From G963717155 sp963717155 (lineage in GTDB: Bacteria > Actinomycetota > Thermoleophilia > Gaiellales > JALYLC01): a stretch of DNA of 64,000 nt. The notes below the pieces were generated by a model. That model was not told where the DNA came from. It saw nothing but the letters and a program-made list of their open reading frames with translations, and made no database searches. Both the position numbers and the translations under genes were made by a program. Location: positions 4,402,001-4,466,000 of the forward strand of contig OY970326.1 in the NCBI GenBank assembly GCA_963717155.1. Reading direction: 5' to 3'. This document shows, piece after piece, positions 58,292-64,000 of this stretch (position 1 is the stretch's first letter; every line of letters starts with the position of its first letter).

Positions 58292-58517
58292 GGTGTCCGT
58301 TCTCCTCGGGTCGATGCTTCGATCGACATCGGCAGGCACCCGATGTAACTCAAGAGCGAGGCGGCGTTTCTTCGTACCGAACCGTCGGGGCGACGGAAGG
58401 ATCCCGTAAGGATCCGGTGAACTCGGAGGGATCCGCAGACGAGGCCCTCTACGATGGGGCGCTTCGACTGGCGCTGGCCCGACCGTCGGCGCCCCGACCG
58501 AAAGGTTCCCCCGGACG
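58292..58517. promoter_or_regulatory. Divergent regulatory region between the HDOD and UXS-like genes
   Basis: 226 nt without a gene. It holds an inverted repeat ACATCGG-N7-CCGATGT (58326-58346) in the expected leader of the HDOD gene and three GGATCC copies (58399-58404, 58410-58415, 58429-58434). On the plus strand a TACGAT box (58450-58455) would give the UXS-like gene a leader of about 56 nt. Confidence 0.5.
58399..58434. repeat. Three GGATCC copies in 36 bp
   Basis: GGATCC occurs at 58399, 58410 and 58429. The first two lie in a short direct repeat AAGGATCC with 11-nt spacing (one helical turn), as expected for side-by-side protein binding. It lies upstream of both divergent genes. Confidence 0.5.
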
Positions 58518-59470
<953 letters not shown>

Positions 59471-59471
<1 letters not shown>

Positions 59472-60682
59472 TGCGCCGCGTGCTGGCTGCGTGCGGGCTG
59501 ACCCTCGCGTGTGTGCTCGGTGTCGTTGCGGCCGCCTCGGCCGCCGACGCGGGCGGCAAGGCGAAGGCGAGGTCCGCTGCGACACCGTTTCTCCTGGGCA
59601 TCGAGGACAACGCCCAGATCCTCGGCAACAACGCCGCGGTCACTCCTGACATCGAGGCGCTCGCACCCCAGGTCTTCCGCTTCACGATCTTCTGGTCGCA
59701 GATCGCGAAGCGGCGGCCGGCGCAGGCCCGGAACTCCGACGATCCCGCGTACGACTGGTCCAGGGTCGACGCGGTCGTCAAGCAGATGAACACGCTGCAG
59801 GTGCCGGTGCTGCTGACGATCGTCTCGACCCCGGCCTGGGCCGGCGGCGGGGGCGGAGGCCTGAAGGCGCCGAAGCGCATGCTCGACCTGCAGGACTTCG
59901 CCTACGCGGCCGCCGATCGCTACAACGGCACGCACGTCGACGCGTCCGGCGCGACCCTGCCGAAGGTCGTGCGCTGGGAGGCCTGGAACGAGCCGAACCT
60001 GGCACAGCATCTCGTCCCGCAGTGGACGGCGATCGGCACGAAGAAGATCGTGGGCGACCCGTTCTGCTTCGGCAAGACATGGGTGCCCTCGTCTCCGACG
60101 ATCTACCGCGGCATCCTGAACGCGATCTACCGCGGCGTGCATGCCGCTGGCACCGCCGCGGGCGTCCAGGAGAGCGTCGCGGGAGGCGCCACCGCGCCGT
60201 ACGGCAAGGGACCGTGCGCCTCGGTGCCGGGATTCGCGCCGCTCGCGTTCCTGCGCGATCTGGTGAAGAAGCCGGTCTCGCTCGACGTGTGGTCGCATCA
60301 TCCCTACCGCAACCAGAGCCAGAACCCGCAGCCGTACAAGGGCGACAACGTCGACGTGCAGGGCATGCCCCGGCTGTACGCGGCTCTGAACAAGGCGTTC
60401 CCCGGCCGCAAGATCCTCGTCTGGGTGACCGAGTTCGGTGCGCAGACGAACCCGCCCGACAAGTGGCAGGGCGTCAGCCTCGCGACGCAGGCGAAACAGC
60501 TGAGTCAGAGCGTGGCGACCTTCAAGAAGTCCGGCCGCGTCAAGATGCTGGTCTGGTTCCTCGTGCGGGACGAGGACATCGCCGGTCGCGCGTTCGGCGG
60601 CGGGTTCCAGTCCGGACTCGAGTTCTTCAACGGCAAGCACAAACCGTCGTTCTCGGTCTTCCAGTCGCTCGCCGCGCAGTGA
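59471..60682 (+). CDS. Secreted glycoside-hydrolase-like TIM barrel
   Basis: 403 aa with a signal peptide (residues 1-26, ending SAADA). GH-A clan marks: acid/base Glu in VRWEAWNEPNLAQHL and nucleophile Glu in ILVWVTEFGAQTN, with the closing KMLVWFLVRDED shared with the paralogue at 35039. GH39/GH5-like relatives cleave beta-xylosides, mannans or glucans. A role in trimming or release of the polymer made by this locus is plausible. GTG 59468 is an alternative start. Confidence 0.83.
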
Positions 60683-60689
60683 CCGGCGA

Positions 60690-62321
60690 CTACAGCCGGT
60701 AGACGAGGAGTCCCTCGACCCGCTCGGGCTTGATCCCGAGCGGGTCGAGCAGGGCCGCGTAGGCGGGCAGGTAGGCCGGGTCGACGAGGATCGTGCGCGC
60801 GCCGCTGCGACGCAGGAACGCGCGGAAGTCCGCCTCGCTCGGCGTCGTGCCTGCACGGAGCGCCTCGACCGCGGGGTCGTGCGCGAACGGGCCAGGTGGA
60901 TCCGGCCGCAGGTAGCCCCCGGCCTGCCGGAAGCGGAAGCCCGCCTCGGCCTGCCAGAGCATCCCGTGGCCGAGGCCGCCGAACGGGAGGACGAGCGCGA
61001 CCTCGCCGGGGCGGAGGATGCGCGACACGGCGGCACCGCGCACGGCCGCGGGAATCGGCGCGGGAGCGCGCCAGATGTCGGCGGCGAGCGCGGGGAACGG
61101 CGCGGCGAGCGCGAGCAGCGCGAGCGCCACGCGTGCCGGGCTCGCCCGGCGCGCGAGGTAGCTGGCGACGCAGAGCCCGGCAGCCAGCGCGGCGTAGGCG
61201 ACGAGGCGCACCGGCAGGATGTTCTCGAACGGCGGGATGTAGGCGAGCGGCAGCCACGGGAGCGGGGCCACCGCCACGCCCGCGATGCGCAGGACGGGCC
61301 CGAGCGCGCAGACGAGGGCGACGGCCACGCAGATCGGGGCGATCCGGCGGGCGCGCTGCGACCACGTCTCACGCGCCTCGAGCACGCAGAGCAGGAGGAG
61401 CGGGAGCCCGAGGTAGGCGCCGTCCTCTGCGAGGTTCCCGCGGAAACGATCCGAGATCGGGTGCAGGAGGTCGCCGCCGACGAGCGTCAGCTTCGTGGGG
61501 ACGACGAGGTTCGCGAGATCGGCCGAGAAGACGAACGGCGAGTTGATGCGTCCGGTCTCGAACCCGCTGAGCGCGGCCACCAGCAGGGGCGACACGAGCA
61601 GCGCGGCCAGCAACGCCGCGCCGGCGAGTGGCCGCAGGAGTCGTCGCAGCGCGGGATCGAACGCCGGGCCCAGGCAGAGCCGCGCCACGCCGAGCGCCAG
61701 GACGCCGGCGACGAGGGTGGTCAGCGTGAGCTCCGTCGAGAACGACAGCAGCAGCGCGGCGAGCAGCCCGCATGTCACGACGAGGCGCCGGTCCGTGATC
61801 TCGCCGCGGATGTGACGCAGGAGCTGCAGCGCCAGCAACGGGATCGGGAACACCAGCGCCACGTGCAGGTGGCCGAGCGACTGTCCGAGCAGGTAGCTCG
61901 AGAAGCCGAACACCCAGCCGCCGGCCAGCGACGGCCAGAAGCGGCCGCAGAGCGCGCGTGCGAGCAGGTACGCACCGAAGGCCGCGAGGGCAGGGCAGGC
62001 CACGATCGCGACGTCGTAGGCCGCGACAGGGCCATACGAGGCCGTTAGCGGCCATAAGAGGAGCGCGGCACCCGGAACCGAAGTCACCCATGCAAGGTTC
62101 ACGCCGAGGGGAGCCCAGATGGCGTGCGTGACGAGGGGATCGATCCCGCTCGCGATGGCGTGCGGCCACCAGGCGAGCGACCAGACGAAGATCTCGCTGT
62201 CGCCGCCGACGCCGACGAGCCAGGAGCCGGGGGCGCGGGCGACCGCGAGACCGAGCAGCAGGAACGAGGCCGCGCCGTACACCGCGAGGGCGGCGAGCGC
62301 CTGGATCCGCCGACCCTCCAC
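60690..62321 (-). CDS. Large polytopic membrane protein, YfhO/GT-C-like
   Basis: 543 aa with about 12 spans and a soluble C-terminal part of about 130 residues. The first outer loop has VGGDSEIFVWSLAWWPHAI, which holds acidic residues like GT-C enzymes; LGHLHVALVFPIPLLALQ follows. The C-terminal outer domain (GEVALVLPFGGLGHGMLWQ, GGYLRPDPPGPF) resembles similar proteins in actinobacterial glycan loci. It may be a glycosyltransferase that uses a polyprenyl donor. GTG 62321 is chosen because TATCAT lies 8 nt upstream; TTG 62357 is a less likely alternative. Confidence 0.78.
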   Translation of the reverse strand: MEGRRIQALAALAVYGAASFLLLGLAVARAPGSWLVGVGGDSEIFVWSLAWWPHAIASGIDPLVTHAIWAPLGVNLAWVTSVPGAALLLWPLTASYGPVAAYDVAIVACPALAAFGAYLLARALCGRFWPSLAGGWVFGFSSYLLGQSLGHLHVALVFPIPLLALQLLRHIRGEITDRRLVVTCGLLAALLLSFSTELTLTTLVAGVLALGVARLCLGPAFDPALRRLLRPLAGAALLAALLVSPLLVAALSGFETGRINSPFVFSADLANLVVPTKLTLVGGDLLHPISDRFRGNLAEDGAYLGLPLLLLCVLEARETWSQRARRIAPICVAVALVCALGPVLRIAGVAVAPLPWLPLAYIPPFENILPVRLVAYAALAAGLCVASYLARRASPARVALALLALAAPFPALAADIWRAPAPIPAAVRGAAVSRILRPGEVALVLPFGGLGHGMLWQAEAGFRFRQAGGYLRPDPPGPFAHDPAVEALRAGTTPSEADFRAFLRRSGARTILVDPAYLPAYAALLDPLGIKPERVEGLLVYRL

Positions 62322-62329
62322 GTCGCGCG

Positions 62330-62335
62330 ATGATA
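62330..62335 (-). promoter_or_regulatory. -10 box TATCAT (leaderless) for the large membrane protein gene
   Basis: TATCAT on the minus strand ends 8 nt before GTG 62321. Confidence 0.5.
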
Positions 62336-62358
62336 CCCGCCGAAGTCTGGCAATCAAC

Positions 62359-62364
62359 TAGGAT
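62359..62364 (+). promoter_or_regulatory. -10 box TAGGAT (leaderless) for the sugar-transferase gene
   Basis: TAGGAT ends 8 nt before GTG 62373. It forms a compact divergent pair with the TATCAT box at 62330-62335. Confidence 0.5.
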
Positions 62365-62372
62365 CGGCGACC

Positions 62373-63860
62373 GTGGCCGCTCCTGATCTCCGCCGGCCGG
62401 CGTCGGCCCCCCCGAGGGACGTACGCGCGGCACGGCTGGGGATCGACCCGACGCTGCTCATGTCGCGCATGCGCCGCGCGTTGTCCGTCACGTGGCTGAT
62501 CGCGATCGACTTCACCGCCGTGACGCTGGCGCTGTACGTGGCGCTGGTCTCGAAGCAGGTGTACCGCGGCGCACCCGTGTTCTGGGGCGTCCTCTGGCGC
62601 TCCGAGGCCGATGTGCTGCCGTTCATCGTGCTGATCGTGGGGCTCGTGTTCGCGAAGAACGGGCTGTACCGCTCGCGCGAGTCGCGGCCGGGCGGCGCCG
62701 TGATCATCGCCTCGCTCGCGTTCTCGACGCTGATCGTCGCGCTGTTCGCACTCGTCACGGGTCGCGAGTTCAACTCGTACGCCACCTTCTTCGTCACGTT
62801 CCTGCTCGCCGTGTTCTTCGTCACGCTGCTGCGGGCGAGCTACGACAGCCTCACCCTGGGCCTGATGCGCTCGCTCGGGATGCGCCGGCGCACGCTGCTG
62901 GCCGGCCGGGCCGAGGCCCTCGGCGAGCTATACGCCGCGCTCGCGCGCCCGCTCGGCGGCCCCGAGCCCGAGATCCTCGGCACCGTCTCGGATGCCCCGC
63001 TCCGTGTCCAGGAGCTGGACCAGCTCGGCGCGATCGCGGATCTTCCGGCACTCGTGCGAGAGCTGCGCCCGGACGATCTCGTGCTCGCAGGGGCCGAGCT
63101 GCCCGACTCCGCGTTGCTCGAGCTCGCCGACGCCTGTCGCAGCACGCGGACGCGGCTGCGCTTCGTGCCGACGACCGCCGAGCTGCTGCTGCAGCGCGCC
63201 AGCTTCGTGCCGGGCCAGGTCGTGCCCCTGCTGGAGCTGCGCCCGCCCGTGCTCACGGGCCTCGAGTGGGCGGTCAAGCGTACGTTCGACATCGTCGTCG
63301 CGACGTTCGTGCTGGTGCTCGCCTCACCGCTGCTCGCAGGGATCGCGCTGATCGTTCGCGCCGGCAGCCCGGGGCCGGTGATCTTCCGCGACAGGCGCAT
63401 CGGCGTCGGCGAGGGCGAGTTCGCGATGCTCAAGTTCCGCTCGATGTACCAGGACGCGTCCGAGCAGCAGGACGGCCTCGAGGAGCACAACGAGGCGGAC
63501 GGCGCGATGTTCAAGATGCGCGACGACCCGCGGGTCACGCGCTTCGGACGCTTCATCCGGCGCTTCTCGCTGGACGAGCTGCCGCAGCTCGTCAACGTCC
63601 TGCGCGGCGAGATGAGCCTGGTCGGCCCGCGGCCGCTGCCGGTGCGCGACTACGAGCGCCTGAGCGACTGGCACCGCAAGCGCTACGCGGTGCTTCCGGG
63701 CATCACGGGCCTGTGGCAGATCTCGGGCCGCTCGAACCTGAGCTTCGACGACCTGGTGCGCCTCGACTTCTACTACCTCGAGAACTGGTCGGTCTGGATG
63801 GACGTCGCGGTGCTGCTGCGCACGCCGTTCGCGGTGATCCGTGGGAAGGGCGCGTACTAG
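62373..63860 (+). CDS. Polyprenyl glycosylphosphotransferase (WbaP/WcaJ type), long form
   Basis: 495 aa. Four N-terminal spans (about residues 40-155) are followed by a CoA-binding-like Rossmann part (RRRTLLAGRAEALGELYAAL) and the C-terminal transferase core. That core has VKRTFDIVVATFVLVLASPLL, VIFRDRRIGVGEGEFAMLKFRSM, FSLDELPQLVNVLRGEMSLVGPRPLP and PGITGLWQISGRSNLSFDD. It starts glycan synthesis on undecaprenyl phosphate, as does the short enzyme at 52847, so the locus has two priming enzymes. A leaderless TAGGAT promoter is present. Confidence 0.93.
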   Translation: MAAPDLRRPASAPPRDVRAARLGIDPTLLMSRMRRALSVTWLIAIDFTAVTLALYVALVSKQVYRGAPVFWGVLWRSEADVLPFIVLIVGLVFAKNGLYRSRESRPGGAVIIASLAFSTLIVALFALVTGREFNSYATFFVTFLLAVFFVTLLRASYDSLTLGLMRSLGMRRRTLLAGRAEALGELYAALARPLGGPEPEILGTVSDAPLRVQELDQLGAIADLPALVRELRPDDLVLAGAELPDSALLELADACRSTRTRLRFVPTTAELLLQRASFVPGQVVPLLELRPPVLTGLEWAVKRTFDIVVATFVLVLASPLLAGIALIVRAGSPGPVIFRDRRIGVGEGEFAMLKFRSMYQDASEQQDGLEEHNEADGAMFKMRDDPRVTRFGRFIRRFSLDELPQLVNVLRGEMSLVGPRPLPVRDYERLSDWHRKRYAVLPGITGLWQISGRSNLSFDDLVRLDFYYLENWSVWMDVAVLLRTPFAVIRGKGAY

Positions 63861-63861
63861 G

Positions 63862-64000
63862 TTGATCGCCGAGCCCGCAGACATCGAGCGCGCGTTCGCC
63901 GCCGTCGGGCCGTGGGAGACGCGATTCGAGATCGGTGGCCGTGCCTACGGTGGCATGCGAGCGTGCGCCGAGGACGGGCGTGTCGACGAGTTCTTCCGGT
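63862..64000 (+). CDS. Class I SAM-dependent methyltransferase-like, N-terminus only
   Basis: The first 46 residues before the window ends, from TTG 63862, 1 nt after the transferase stop. PWETRFEIGGRAYGG and EDGRVDEFFR resemble the entry segment of class I methyltransferases that act on sugars or small molecules in glycan loci. The SAM motif GxGxG lies beyond the window, so the call rests on a short match. Confidence 0.5.
   Translation, partial: MIAEPADIERAFAAVGPWETRFEIGGRAYGGMRACAEDGRVDEFFR

Overview
The window is a GC-rich, densely coded chromosomal segment with third codon positions almost all G or C, many GTG starts and no RNA genes, CRISPR arrays or transposases that I can see. The gene families (MecA_N-type PBP, ComA, PHP phosphoesterase, universal stress protein, heterodimeric ABC exporter, MoxR/DUF58/VWA operon, many polyprenol glycosyltransferases) and the promoter style (TAnnnT boxes almost touching the start codon) suggest a high-GC actinobacterium. 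I would guess class Thermoleophilia, but that placement is inference and not proven by the sequence.

Region 1, about 1-14.8 kb, is housekeeping and accessory. It holds a truncated penicillin-binding protein, a divergent ArsR-type regulator and MFS exporter, an XRE-cupin regulator with a GNAT acetyltransferase, a secreted cupredoxin-like protein, a small coiled-coil protein, a LpqC-like esterase, an NAD-epimerase, a NodB deacetylase, a universal stress protein, an SDR coupled to a HisD paralogue with altered active-site residues, two overlapping genes for a heterodimeric ABC exporter, and a GAF-like protein.

Region 2, about 14.9-20.2 kb, holds a fumarate-reductase/NadB-like flavoprotein, phosphosulfolactate synthase (ComA) and a PHP phosphoesterase that appears to start at CTG inside a CTGA overlap. 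A 53-aa single-span membrane protein, a GMC oxidoreductase, a large imperfect inverted repeat and a proline-rich protein follow.

Region 3, about 20.3-36.0 kb and 40.2-64.0 kb, is a very large surface-glycan locus interrupted by a MoxR-DUF58-VWA-VWA operon (36.2-40.2 kb). It encodes two O-antigen ligase/polymerase-like proteins, a Wzx-like flippase, a Wzz-like protein, two sugar-phosphate transferases, at least four GT2 and one GT4 glycosyltransferases, three large membrane PMT-like proteins, two UPF0104 (AglD/MprF-type) membrane proteins, UDP-xylose-synthase-like and RmlB-like SDRs, a DegT aminotransferase, PIG-L and polysaccharide deacetylases, two glycoside-hydrolase-like TIM barrels, a subtilase, several secreted beta-domain proteins, and four different ATP-grasp enzymes. 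The last point is the most unusual feature of the locus. The DUF3303 and HDOD genes sit between glycan genes near 57-58 kb.

Two window-wide rules stand out. First, at least 22 genes have a TAnnnT hexamer ending 6-11 nt before the start codon, which predicts leaderless or near-leaderless mRNAs. In three places the TAG stop codon of the neighbouring gene forms the first half of that hexamer. Second, co-directional genes are very often joined by NTGA stop/start overlaps (ATGA, GTGA, TTGA and one CTGA), which predicts translational coupling.
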